From assembly GCA_000069925.1 (NCBI GenBank), contig AM422018.1:1-64000 (forward strand): DNA of 64,000 bases. The letters run 5' to 3'. Positions 8,338 to 16,856 of this stretch are shown here, in pieces. The notes beneath the pieces are model-generated. The model searched no databases and was not told the origin of the DNA. It saw only the letters and a list, made by a program, of their open reading frames with translations. This DNA comes from Candidatus Phytoplasma australiense. Lineage in GTDB: Bacteria; Bacillota_I; Bacilli_A; Acholeplasmatales; Acholeplasmataceae. Each line of letters opens with the position of its first letter. Position 1 is the first letter of the stretch. The position numbers and the translations under genes are program-made.

Positions 8338-10023
8338 GTGATTGACATTAAATTTTTTGCTTTAGGTGGTTTGGGCGAAAATGGCAAAAATTTTTATCTA
8401 TTACAAATTAATGAATCTTGCTTTATTATTGATGCTGGACTAAAATATCCTAGTGTTTCTTTGTATGGCATAGATGCCATGATAGCTGATTACCATAAAT
8501 TAGAAAGCATGAAAGATAAAATTAAAGGTGTTTTTTTAACTTCTGCTTTTGAAACTAATTTAGGTGCTGTACCATATTTTATTAAAGAATATAATTTACC
8601 TATTTATACTTCTTATTTTACGATGGAAGTTTTAAAAAATTATTTTGCAAGTCATAAAATTAATTATCAAAATCTAAATTTAAATGTTATAAAAACAAAT
8701 GAAATTCTTCGCTTTAAAGATGTAGAAATTTCTTTTTTTGCTACATCTCAATTAATCCCAGAAACATTAGGCATTTCTTTTCAAACCAGTTTAGGTGCCA
8801 TTGTTTATACAGGAGAATTAAAATCTTTAGAATCTCAAAATCAATTTTTCCAAACAAATTTAACTCAATTAACTAAATCAACGCAACAAAAAGTTTTAGC
8901 ATTTTTGCCTGCCTCACAAAGAGCTTTTAATTATTCTTATGATGAATCTCAAAATAATTTCGATCACAAAATAAGTAATTATTTCATCAATTATTCTTTA
9001 AAACCTAAAGGCATTATCGTTGTTGCCTCTTTAGCTCCCGATCTCTTTAAAATCCAAAAAGCAATTACTTTGGCTTGTAAGTTAAATTTTAAAGTAGCTA
9101 TTTTAGGAAATGAAAATGAAGCAATTATTGATGTGGCTTTAAAAAAAGAATTTTTAAAAATTCCTGATGCTAATTTCGTTAAATTAAATACTTTTGAAGA
9201 GCATACTAAACATAATCAATTAGTAGTTTTTCTCTTTGGAAAACATTTTGCAACTTTACAACGTTTGCAACAAATGGCAAATAAAACAGATCCCAAAATT
9301 CACCTAAATTCTCAAGATTTGATTTTATTAATGTCTCAAGACATGGCAGGAATTGCAAAGATGCAATCCCAAACTTTAGATACTTTATCTCGTCATAATA
9401 TTAAATCCCATCTTTTAATTAAAGATTTATCGTTGTCTGAAAGTAATTATGAACAAAATTTAAAAATAATGTTAAATTTTTTAAAACCTCGCTACATCAT
9501 TCCTGTTATGGGAGAATATCGCCATCAGTATCAAGTAAAAAAAATAGCTCAAAAAAACGGTTTTAAAAGTAATCAGATCTTTTTATTAGAAAACGGATCT
9601 ATTTGGCGTGCCTCCTCTGATAAAGAACCTTTTGTTGAAAATAAAGTTTTTTCGTTAAACGAAATTTTAATCGATGGCACTCCTGTTGCTGACGGAAAAG
9701 AATTTATTATGAAAGACCGTGAATTTTTAGCCGCTGATGGTGTTGTTATTTTAGTTGTGAATGTTAATGCTAAATATAAAAAAATTGTGGGAGAGCCAAA
9801 AATAGTTAGTAAAGGTTTTTTAGAACAAACAGAAACTAATAATATTTTTGCTAAATTAAAAGATGTTTTTGATGAACAAAGTGCCGTTTTTTTAACAAAT
9901 AAATATCTTAAATGGAATGATTTTAAAAAACACATTAGAGAATCTATCTCTAAGTTTTTATTCAAAGAAACCAAAAAAAGACCAATTATAATTCCTATTT
10001 TTATAAGTGTTAGAAATGAATAA
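8338..10023 (+). CDS. RNase J-family protein lacking the catalytic motifs
   Basis: At 561 aa it is colinear with the RNase J at 13226. It has the same start (FFALGGLGE-x-GKN), the metallo-beta-lactamase/beta-CASP fold region and the C-terminal (R/K)P-I-I-I-P-I ending. The metal-binding motif H-x-H-x-D-H is replaced by SAFETN at 69-74. The later NHS and SDFK motifs are TSQ and GELK, and the C-terminal metal-binding His is gone (IPVMGEYR for IPVHGERR). It is therefore probably inactive and likely serves as a partner subunit, as RNase J2 does for J1 in Firmicutes. It starts at GTG behind CTGGAGG. Confidence 0.85.
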   Translation: MIDIKFFALGGLGENGKNFYLLQINESCFIIDAGLKYPSVSLYGIDAMIADYHKLESMKDKIKGVFLTSAFETNLGAVPYFIKEYNLPIYTSYFTMEVLKNYFASHKINYQNLNLNVIKTNEILRFKDVEISFFATSQLIPETLGISFQTSLGAIVYTGELKSLESQNQFFQTNLTQLTKSTQQKVLAFLPASQRAFNYSYDESQNNFDHKISNYFINYSLKPKGIIVVASLAPDLFKIQKAITLACKLNFKVAILGNENEAIIDVALKKEFLKIPDANFVKLNTFEEHTKHNQLVVFLFGKHFATLQRLQQMANKTDPKIHLNSQDLILLMSQDMAGIAKMQSQTLDTLSRHNIKSHLLIKDLSLSESNYEQNLKIMLNFLKPRYIIPVMGEYRHQYQVKKIAQKNGFKSNQIFLLENGSIWRASSDKEPFVENKVFSLNEILIDGTPVADGKEFIMKDREFLAADGVVILVVNVNAKYKKIVGEPKIVSKGFLEQTETNNIFAKLKDVFDEQSAVFLTNKYLKWNDFKKHIRESISKFLFKETKKRPIIIPIFISVRNE

Positions 10024-10369
10024 AATTATTCTTCAATTGTTCCACTCCAAACTATAAAAAAATCCAAAATTGAAAACCGATTTTTTCATTAGTCTTTTTT
10101 TATTTTTCTTTAAAAAAACAAAAAAGACATATTGATTTGTTAAAATATTTGTGACACTCAAAAAAATTTGTTGAATAAGTTTAAGCATTTTTAATTTTTT
10201 TAAAATCATCTTTAAATGTTTACATAACTAAGTTAGGCGTATTGGATTTAGTTAACTTCAATCGAAACAATTTTTTAATTGAAAAACAGAATAGACTAGT
10301 TATACAGTTTGTCAAACATAACCCCTTTTGTGTTTAATTAGTTTTTTGCTGAAATAAAAGGAGAATAAT
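10024..10369. other. Intergenic DNA before the DegV gene
   Basis: 346 bp of AT-rich DNA. No gene or clear hairpin is visible. A promoter for the downstream gene presumably lies around 10260-10350, but I cannot single out boxes. Confidence 0.4.
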
Positions 10370-11221
10370 GTGAAAATAAAAGTTGCTACAACCTCTACTA
10401 GCTGTCTTGATTATTATTCGCATAATTATGATATTGATATTATTAGGATCAAAATTTTAATTGGAGATGTTGAATATATTGATGGGGATACTATGAAATA
10501 CAAACAATTTTACCAAATGTTTCAACAAAATCCTGATTTTCTTCCTAAAACTTCCCAAGTGTCTGTGGGCGAAATGGTAGTTTATTTTGAAAAACTCATA
10601 TCTCAAGGTTATCAAAAGGTTTTTATAACAACTTTAGCCTCTACTTTAAGTGGAACTTATAATGCCATTATTCAAGCCAAAAAAATAGTTGCTGATAAAA
10701 TTGAGGTATATTGTTACGATACCCAAACTGTTTGTTTTTGTGAAGGTTATTTTGCCCTTCAAGCTTATCAATTATTTCAAAAAGGCCATTCGTTAGAAGA
10801 GGTTATTAAAACTTTAGATTTAATTAAAGGAAACAATACTATTTTTTTTATTACAGAAAAATTAACTCAATTAATTAAAAATGGTAGACTTTCTGGAGTG
10901 AGAAGTTTTTTTGGCCGTCTTTTAAGAATTAAACCGATTTTACAAGTGCAATCAACAGGAAAAATAGCTCTTATCCAAAAAACTCTTAACACTAATAAAT
11001 CATTTTTATCGATTGTTAACAAAATAAAAGATTATACTCAAGGTTATAATTACCAAGCACATTTACTTTTTACTGGAGATACCAAATTAAGAGATGATTT
11101 TAAAGTTATTTTAGAAAAAAATTTAGGTTTAAAAAATTTATTAGAAATACCTTTAACTCCTGTGATTGGTTGTCATGTCGGTAATAATGTTATTGGTGTA
11201 GGCATTATCAGACAAAATTAA
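10370..11221 (+). CDS. DegV family fatty-acid-binding protein
   Basis: DegV/FakB proteins bind a fatty acid and, with the FakA kinase, feed exogenous fatty acids into phospholipid synthesis. At 283 aa the length fits. Diagnostic stretches are the N-terminal VATTSTSCL, KTSQVSVGEM with the conserved TSQ-S pocket at about 62-65, LASTLSGTYN (100-110) and NGRLSG (about 176-181). The start is GTG, because the overlapping ATG (10368) runs into TGA at once; AAAAGGAGA precedes it. It stands alone and a tRNA cluster follows. No FakA-like gene is in the window. Confidence 0.9.
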   Translation: MKIKVATTSTSCLDYYSHNYDIDIIRIKILIGDVEYIDGDTMKYKQFYQMFQQNPDFLPKTSQVSVGEMVVYFEKLISQGYQKVFITTLASTLSGTYNAIIQAKKIVADKIEVYCYDTQTVCFCEGYFALQAYQLFQKGHSLEEVIKTLDLIKGNNTIFFITEKLTQLIKNGRLSGVRSFFGRLLRIKPILQVQSTGKIALIQKTLNTNKSFLSIVNKIKDYTQGYNYQAHLLFTGDTKLRDDFKVILEKNLGLKNLLEIPLTPVIGCHVGNNVIGVGIIRQN

Positions 11222-11265
11222 TTTTTGCAATTTTTTTTATTTTTGTTTGTAAGAATATTTTTTTA

Positions 11266-11295
11266 TTGACTTTTGCTATAAATTTTTGATATAAT
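11266..11295 (+). promoter_or_regulatory. Promoter of the Glu-Arg-Pro-Gly tRNA cluster
   Basis: TTGACT at 11266-11271 and TATAAT at 11290-11295, spaced 18 bp, about 90 bp before tRNA-Glu. Confidence 0.7.
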
Positions 11296-11384
11296 TTAAA
11301 TTGATCCATGTTAAATTTATTTTATTTTAATGACGCCTCAAGAAATTATTTTACTTATTATTTTTTTTGTAAGTATAAAAAATA

Positions 11385-11460
11385 GGCCCGTTGGAGAAAC
11401 GGTTAACTCACATGCCTTTCACGCATGCATTCACGGGTTCAAATCCCGTACGGGTCACCA
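11385..11460 (+). tRNA. tRNA-Glu (TTC)
   Basis: The anticodon loop CTTTCAC gives TTC. The acceptor pairs GGCCCGT with ACGGGTC, and A-CCA is encoded. Confidence 0.95.
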
Positions 11461-11466
11461 AAAAAA

Positions 11467-11543
11467 GCACCCATAGCTCAATTGGATAGAGCATCTGACT
11501 ACGGATCAGAAGGCTAGGGGTTCAAGTCCTCTTGGGTGTGCCA
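11467..11543 (+). tRNA. tRNA-Arg (ACG)
   Basis: The anticodon loop CTACGGA gives ACG, whose A34 would normally need deamination to inosine. The acceptor pairs GCACCCA with TGGGTGT, and CCA is encoded. Confidence 0.95.
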
Positions 11544-11565
11544 TTAAAATAGAATATTTTTATAA

Positions 11566-11642
11566 CGGGAAGTAGCTTAGCTTGGCATAGCGCCTGGTTT
11601 GGGACCAGGAGGTCGCGGGTTCAAATCCTGCCTTCCCGACCA
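11566..11642 (+). tRNA. tRNA-Pro (TGG)
   Basis: The anticodon loop TTTGGGA gives TGG. The acceptor pairs CGGGAAG with CTTCCCG, and A-CCA is encoded. Confidence 0.95.
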
Positions 11643-11647
11643 TTTGA

Positions 11648-11722
11648 GCGAGCGTCGTATAATGGCCATTACCTTAGCCTTCCAAGCTAAAGACGTGGGT
11701 TCGATTCCCATCGCTCGCTCCA
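11648..11722 (+). tRNA. tRNA-Gly (TCC)
   Basis: The anticodon loop CTTCCAA gives TCC. The acceptor pairs GCGAGCG with CGCTCGC, and T-CCA is encoded. Confidence 0.95.
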
Positions 11723-11860
11723 AACAGATATTTATTTTTTTGCATCACTTTTAATAATTAAAGTCAAATTTACTTATTTTGGTAGGTAAATTTGACTTTA
11801 ATTATTTTATAAACAAATTAAATTAGTATGTTTTAAGAACGTCATATATACGGTCTTCAT

Positions 11861-12022
11861 CTAATGATGAGTTATAAGGTTTGAAATTTCTTTTAATTCT
11901 TCTATTTTTGTGTTTCCCATAGTAATAGCAATATCTGCTAATTTTAACATTTCTAAATCATTTTGATCATCACCCATACAAATTAATGGATTGGGATGCT
12001 GAAATAATTTTAATTCTTCCAT
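11861..12022 (-). pseudogene. HAD phosphatase C-terminal fragment, distal copy
   Basis: A 53-codon frame starting MEELKLFQ and containing MGDDPNDLEMLKLADIAI, the last HAD motif (GDxxND). It stops early because one base is missing compared with the intact gene near the end (ITHH-stop where that gene has ITPHIDEDR). Too short to hold the nucleophile Asp, so no catalysis is expected. Confidence 0.7.
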
Positions 12023-12088
12023 AAAACTTCTTTTAAACAAATTAAATTAAATTACTTTGTTTAAAAAAAACATATATACGATCTTCAT

Positions 12089-12250
12089 CTAATGATGAGT
12101 TATAAGGTTTGAAATTTCTTTTAATTCTTCTATTTTTGTGTTTCCCATAGTAATAGCAATATCTGCTAATTTTAACATTTCTAAATCATTTGGATCATCA
12201 CCCATACAAATTAATGGATTGGGATGCTGAAATAATTTTAATTCTTCCAT
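12089..12250 (-). pseudogene. HAD phosphatase C-terminal fragment, proximal copy
   Basis: Same 53-codon product as the distal copy, with the same early stop. The first ~15 residues differ from the intact gene at 12270, so the fragment probably came from a second HAD gene and was then duplicated. Confidence 0.7.
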
Positions 12251-12269
12251 AAAACTTCTTTTAAACAAA

Positions 12270-13058
12270 TTAAATTAAATTACTTTGTTTAAAAAAATCA
12301 TATATACGATCTTCATCAATATGAGGAGTTATAAGGTTTGAAATTTCTTTTAATTCTTCTATTTTTGTGTTTCCCATAGTAATAGCAATATCTGCTAATT
12401 TTAACATTTCTAAATCATTTGGACCATCACCCATACAAATTAATTGATGATTGGGAAATAATTTTTTAATTTTTTTGATTCCGTATGATTTATCAATTTG
12501 TTGATACATTAAATCGATATAACCACCTTCCCAAAAATAAGCTTTTAATTCTTTGTTTTTAGCTAAAAAATTTTTAATTTGTGTTTTTTGTGAATCTTTT
12601 TGATACAACAAAGATATTTGATATATTTTATTTTGTAAATAAAAATCTTTTGTTAAAGCGACTTGTTTTACATTTTCAAAATCACTCATATTATGAAAGT
12701 TGTTTTTAGAAGTTGGAACTTCAAAAATGTGTTCTAAACTATAAAGGTGCATTAATGCTCCGATTTTTTCCATTTCTTTTTGTATTTTTAATATAATTTG
12801 TTGACTAAATTCAACTTCATCAATTATTTTATCTTCAATCATAGTTAAAGCTCCATTGGATAGCACCCAATATTTAAATAAATGTCTTATCCCTTTTAAA
12901 ACATCAAGCCTTCCGTAATTTCTTCCGGTGGCAATTCCTAATGTTACATTGGGATTTTGAGCTAATTGATTAATTAATTTTTGAGTTTGTCTGCCAATAG
13001 TTTTTTTTTCGTTGCTTCTTAAAGTTCCGTCGATATCAAAAAAAATTAATTTTTTCAT
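12270..13058 (-). CDS. Cof-type HAD-IIB family phosphatase
   Basis: A cytosolic haloacid-dehalogenase phosphatase, 262 aa, of the Cof/YidA type that acts on sugar phosphates or phosphorylated nucleotides. Motif I is FFDIDGTL (6-13) with nucleophile and acid Asp, motif II is in GIATGR (about 57-62), and motif IV is MGDGPNDLEML (about 211-221). The middle forms the C2 cap. It starts at ATG 13058. Its 3' end is homologous to the tandem units downstream, so the locus has recombined. The exact substrate cannot be told from sequence. Confidence 0.9.
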   Translation of the reverse strand: MKKLIFFDIDGTLRSNEKKTIGRQTQKLINQLAQNPNVTLGIATGRNYGRLDVLKGIRHLFKYWVLSNGALTMIEDKIIDEVEFSQQIILKIQKEMEKIGALMHLYSLEHIFEVPTSKNNFHNMSDFENVKQVALTKDFYLQNKIYQISLLYQKDSQKTQIKNFLAKNKELKAYFWEGGYIDLMYQQIDKSYGIKKIKKLFPNHQLICMGDGPNDLEMLKLADIAITMGNTKIEELKEISNLITPHIDEDRIYDFFKQSNLI

Positions 13059-13225
13059 AAAAAATTCATCACCTATTCTATTTTAAATTATATAATTTTT
13101 TTAATTTTTTCATTTAGAAAAAAATAAATTACAATTATTTGTTTATATTATACTATAATATAAGTAGTAATAATCGTTAAAATACTATTTTAATATAGTT
13201 ATTTTGAAAAAAAGGGAGATTTTTT

Positions 13226-14914
13226 ATGAATAATGTGACCTCAAATATAGACTTAAATAAGTTGGATGTTTCTTTCTTTGCCCTAGGAGGTCTGGGCGAA
13301 GTTGGCAAAAATATGTATGTTTTTGAAATAGGAAAAGAAATTTTTATTGTTGATTCAGGTTTTTCTTTTTCAGAAAATTTTTTATTAGGAATTAATTATG
13401 TTATTCCTGATTATCAGTATCTAAGAGATAACGAATCAAGGATTGTAGGCCTTTTTATCACTCACGGTCATGAAGACCATATCGGCGGAATCCCTTATTT
13501 ATTAAAAAAAGTTCATATTCCTAAAATTTTTGTTTCAGGGATTGCTTATCATTTATTAAGATACAAATTATTAGAACATAAAGATGTTGGTGCACTGCCA
13601 CCAATGGTTAATTATAACGCTGATTCTTGTTATCATTTTCAAAATGCTTCAATTTCTTTTATTAGAGTTAATCATTCTATTCCTGATACTTTTGGTATTG
13701 TTATCAAAACTAAATATGGCAATCTTTTTTATACTAGTGATTTTAAAATTGATTATACTCCAGTAGGACCTCCGGCTGAATATGAGAAATTAATTAAAAT
13801 CCGACAAGAAGGGGTTTTATGTTTACTTTCTGATTCTACCAATGCTGAACAAGAAGGAGTAGTTAAATCGGAAAGTACTATCGGACATTCTATTGATGAA
13901 TTGTTTGTTCAAATACCTGATAGAATTATTATAGTTACTTTTGCTTCTAATTTTTATCGGATCAAGCAAATTGTTGAAGCCACTATTTTAACTAAAAGAA
14001 AAATTGCTGTTTTTGGCCGTAGTATGAAAAAATCTTTAGAAATTGGTCAAAAAAACGGTTATTTAAATATTCCTGAAGGAACTTTGGTCCCTAGTCATAA
14101 TATTCATAAATATCGTGATATTATTTTATTATGTACAGGTTCTCAAGGTGAGCCTCTTGCGGCTTTAAGTCGTATGGCAAACAATAGTCACAGACAAATT
14201 AAACTTAATTATAAAGACACTATTATTTTTTCTTCTTCTCCTATTCCTGGTAACCAAGAAAACATTAATAAAACTCTTGACCTTCTTTTACAAAAAAATG
14301 TTAATGTTATTACTCACGGACCTTTAATTAACACTCACGTTTCGGGTCATGGAAATCAAAATGACCTTAAATTAATGCTTACCTTAATTCAACCTAAATA
14401 TTTTATTCCGGTGCATGGTGAACGTCGTATGTTGCAGGCTCACAAAAATTTAGCGGTAGAATGCAACATTTCAGAAGAAAATATTTTTATTTTAGATAAC
14501 GGCCAAAGAATTTCTTTAATTCCTGATGAAGCCCATATTGTAAATACTATTCCTATGGAAGATGTTTTTCTTGACGCTTCGGGCATGAATTATCTTGGTA
14601 ATTCTATTTTGCAAGAACGTCGTTTTTTAAGTCAAGAAGGTTTGTTTGCGGTTGTTATGAGTATAGACGTTAAAAAAAAGCAAATCCTTAGTTCGCCAAC
14701 AATTGTTTCTCGTGGATTTATTTATATGAAAAGCAACCAAGAGTTAATTAAAAAAATTTCTTTGGATATTAAAAATAGCATTGAAAAAGCTATTAAAAAC
14801 AATGAAGTAGACAAAGAAGTTTTAAAGAAAATCATCATTGATTATCTTTCTACCAAAATATATCAAATGACTTTTAGAAAGCCTATTATTATTCCTATTA
14901 TTTTAACTATATAA
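13226..14914 (+). CDS. rnjA: Ribonuclease J (catalytic, RNase J1 type)
   Basis: A metallo-beta-lactamase/beta-CASP ribonuclease with endo- and 5'-exonuclease activity, central to mRNA decay and RNA maturation in Firmicutes-type bacteria. It has 562 aa. The metal site H80-x-H82-x-D84-H85 is intact (THGHEDHIGGIP). NHS, SDFK, SGHG and VHGERR further along supply the remaining ligands. It ends RKPIIIPIILT. It starts at ATG behind GGGAGA. The related protein at 8338 lacks every one of these residues and may be its partner. A hairpin terminator follows at 14972-15031. Confidence 0.95.
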   Translation: MNNVTSNIDLNKLDVSFFALGGLGEVGKNMYVFEIGKEIFIVDSGFSFSENFLLGINYVIPDYQYLRDNESRIVGLFITHGHEDHIGGIPYLLKKVHIPKIFVSGIAYHLLRYKLLEHKDVGALPPMVNYNADSCYHFQNASISFIRVNHSIPDTFGIVIKTKYGNLFYTSDFKIDYTPVGPPAEYEKLIKIRQEGVLCLLSDSTNAEQEGVVKSESTIGHSIDELFVQIPDRIIIVTFASNFYRIKQIVEATILTKRKIAVFGRSMKKSLEIGQKNGYLNIPEGTLVPSHNIHKYRDIILLCTGSQGEPLAALSRMANNSHRQIKLNYKDTIIFSSSPIPGNQENINKTLDLLLQKNVNVITHGPLINTHVSGHGNQNDLKLMLTLIQPKYFIPVHGERRMLQAHKNLAVECNISEENIFILDNGQRISLIPDEAHIVNTIPMEDVFLDASGMNYLGNSILQERRFLSQEGLFAVVMSIDVKKKQILSSPTIVSRGFIYMKSNQELIKKISLDIKNSIEKAIKNNEVDKEVLKKIIIDYLSTKIYQMTFRKPIIIPIILTI

Positions 14915-14971
14915 TAGAACCATTTTGTTTAATTCAAAATTAAAAAATCTAATTATTTTTTTATCTAACTT

Positions 14972-15031
14972 AATACCATTTTTTTAACAATAAATAAATA
15001 TTTTTGTAAAAAAGAAATGGTATTTTTTTTT
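14972..15031 (+). terminator. Terminator after RNase J
   Basis: AATACCATTTTTTT pairs with AAATGGTATT around an AT-rich loop, followed by a run of T. Confidence 0.6.
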
Positions 15032-15178
15032 ATATATAATATACAAATAAACGAAATTAATTAAAAATTTCGTTATTTGACCTATTTAATTACTTATTTC
15101 AATTTTTAAAGATCAATATGAATTCATTAAGTTGCTATATTTCATTTTTTTATATAAAAAAGAGGTTTCAATAAGTAA

Positions 15179-15643
15179 ATGGTTATTTTTTATACTAGTT
15201 TTAATTGTTCATCTTGTCAAAAAGCAAAAAAATGGTTAAAACAACACAGAATTGAATTTATAGAACGCAGTTTATTTGGTCATGATTTTCAACAAAAAGA
15301 TATCGATTTAATATTAAAATATTGCCTTCATGGGTTTGATGATATTATTTCTAAACTTTCTAAATTCTTTAAAGAACAAAATATTGATTTTAATAATTTA
15401 AGCACAAAAGAAGTTAAGCAGATAATTATGCAAAAAAGAAGTATTTTAAAAAGACCTATTCTCGTTGAAGGCCAAAAAATTCAAATTGGATTTAATTCAG
15501 AAGGTATTCGCATTTTTATGCCTAAAAATTTACGTGATTTTTTAATGAAAAATGATGTTTTTTATAAAGCTAAAGATAAATACAAAATCTTATTAAAAAA
15601 ATTTTTTGAAAATAAAAATAATGACGAACCCATCTGCAAATGA
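15179..15643 (+). CDS. spx: Spx/ArsC-like thiol-stress transcriptional regulator
   Basis: Spx binds the alpha C-terminal domain of RNA polymerase and reprograms transcription under disulfide stress. The N-terminal redox switch C10-x-x-C13 (FNCSSCQKAKKWL) is present. The family's Arg-Pro-Ile/Leu region appears as ILKRPILVEG (about 93-102), and the fold is the ArsC/thioredoxin type. At 154 aa it is somewhat longer than typical Spx (about 130), with a Lys-rich C-terminal extension. It is monocistronic. The ATG has only a weak AGAGG about 15 nt upstream. Confidence 0.85.
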   Translation: MVIFYTSFNCSSCQKAKKWLKQHRIEFIERSLFGHDFQQKDIDLILKYCLHGFDDIISKLSKFFKEQNIDFNNLSTKEVKQIIMQKRSILKRPILVEGQKIQIGFNSEGIRIFMPKNLRDFLMKNDVFYKAKDKYKILLKKFFENKNNDEPICK

Positions 15644-16540
15644 TTTTACAATTGGGTGTTGCTTTTTTTAGATAACTTTTGGATTTTTTATTGTTTTTTT
15701 AAAGGTTTAAAAATAAGTTGATAATTACAATTTTTTTAAATTAAAAAAACTTCAAATTAACCCCCCTCAATTAAAATAAAGTTTATTTTTTTTGTTCTAT
15801 AAATATAATTTCTTTCAAAATTGAGGTTGATAAATAAAAAAATAATATTTTTCCAAATTACTTATTAACGTAGTTTGGACTTTTTTGTTTTTGGAGGAAA
15901 AATTAAGAAAAGAAAAAATTAAAAGAGAAAAATAGTTGTTTTAAAAAAATTCATTTAAAAAAACAAAAAAACCATAATTAAAAAACAAAAATAAAATATT
16001 TTAAAAAAATAAAATGAGATTATTTTTACTAAATCATAAATGAAAAAATAATTATTAATATCACGAACAAATTAAGTTTTTCTAAATATCAACAAACTAT
16101 TTTTATTTTTTTAATTAATTATCGCTACTTTGAAACCATATTTTATTTTAGATGAGTTTTGCAATCATTTTTTCTTTTCTTTCGTGTTTAGTTGTGTGAG
16201 TTTATATTTTTGTTAGCTTTTATAATTTTTTTTGTAACAAAATATTTTTATAAATGCAAAAATCTAGATAATAATTAGTCAAAAAAGATTGAAAAAAAGT
16301 TTGGGTAGAACAGCTTTTTTACTTTTTTAAAACATTTTAATTTCAAAAAAACAAAGCCAAAATTAGTTTAATAAGAAAATATTTTTTTGGCATAAAAAAC
16401 TATCAATATAATTTTTTTTGTTACATTAATAACTTTTTTGCTTCATTAATGACAAAAAATAAATCAATCAATCACAAAACTAAAAATAACTATAATAATT
16501 AAAAACCTAAAAAATAATTAACTAATTTCAAAATTTATGT
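15644..16540. other. Long intergenic region with repeat copies
   Basis: No gene is visible. It holds a copy of repeat R3 (about 15710-15770), a copy of repeat R1 with a CCAAATTAC/GTAGTTTGG hairpin (15853-15878), and further AT-rich sequence that resembles parts of 59870-59950. Confidence 0.45.
15825..15960. repeat. Dispersed repeat R1, copy 1
   Basis: Hairpin CCAAATTAC-TTATTAAC-GTAGTTTGG followed by TTTTTTG, then GGAGGAAAAATTAAGAAAAG. The same layout occurs at 20690, 59600 and (reversed) 60040. Confidence 0.6.
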
Positions 16541-16577
16541 TATAATGATATTAATATAATAATGATATTAATATAAT
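16541..16577 (+). promoter_or_regulatory. Duplicated -10 region before the lysine riboswitch
   Basis: TATAAT at 16541-16546 leads into two perfect tandem copies of a 17-bp unit (16544-16560 and 16561-16577), each ending in ATATAAT, giving several possible -10 hexamers 60-95 bp before the riboswitch. Confidence 0.45.
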
Positions 16578-16635
16578 AAATTTTTTATTATATGTTTTAA
16601 TTATTTAAATAAAAAAATTATATAAATTCCAAAAA

Positions 16636-16832
16636 AGAGGTAGCGGTGCAAAAGAGTATTATGTGGAGAAGGCATTCTGTGAAGCATAAGAAAGGTAACC
16701 ATCGCCGAATAATAATTATGGCAATAATTTATTATGAGATTATAGAAAATATCTATAATATTCTTGCTGTTCTAACAGTAAAGGAGCTTTATTAAATCTC
16801 TCTCAAGCCTTCTTTTTTAAGAAGGTTTTTTT
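16636..16832 (+). promoter_or_regulatory. Lysine riboswitch (L-box) with terminator
   Basis: The order of conserved blocks matches the L-box aptamer: AGAGGT-x-GCGGTGC, AAGAGTA, TGTGGAGAAGG, TTCTGTGAAGCATAAGAAAGG, CATCGCCGAA, and the closing GCTGTTCTAACAGTAAAGGAGC. An expression platform follows: CCTTCTT/AAGAAGG (16808-16825) plus T-run to 16832, 24 nt before the start codon. Lysine binding would favour the terminator and shut off the transporter. The assignment is by eye against the known B. subtilis lysC leader. Confidence 0.85.
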
Positions 16833-16856
16833 GTTTTTTATAGGAAGGAAAATCAT

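Larger units (their letters stand above)
11843..12298 (-). repeat. Two 228-bp tandem units containing a HAD C-terminus
   Basis: Units 11843-12070 and 12071-12298 are nearly identical; I noted only a few substitutions, such as CGGTC/CGATC near the start. The first part of each unit is also repeated at the 3' end of the intact HAD gene, starting at 12299. The array lies directly downstream of that gene. Confidence 0.85.

Noticed and set aside
9573-9974. 133-aa minus-strand frame inside the RNase J-like gene
   Set aside because: Antisense shadow of a conserved gene with no own start signals.
11843-12298. Tandem repeats as a possible CRISPR array
   Set aside because: Units are 228 bp, contain coding sequence and have no spacers; no cas genes are present.
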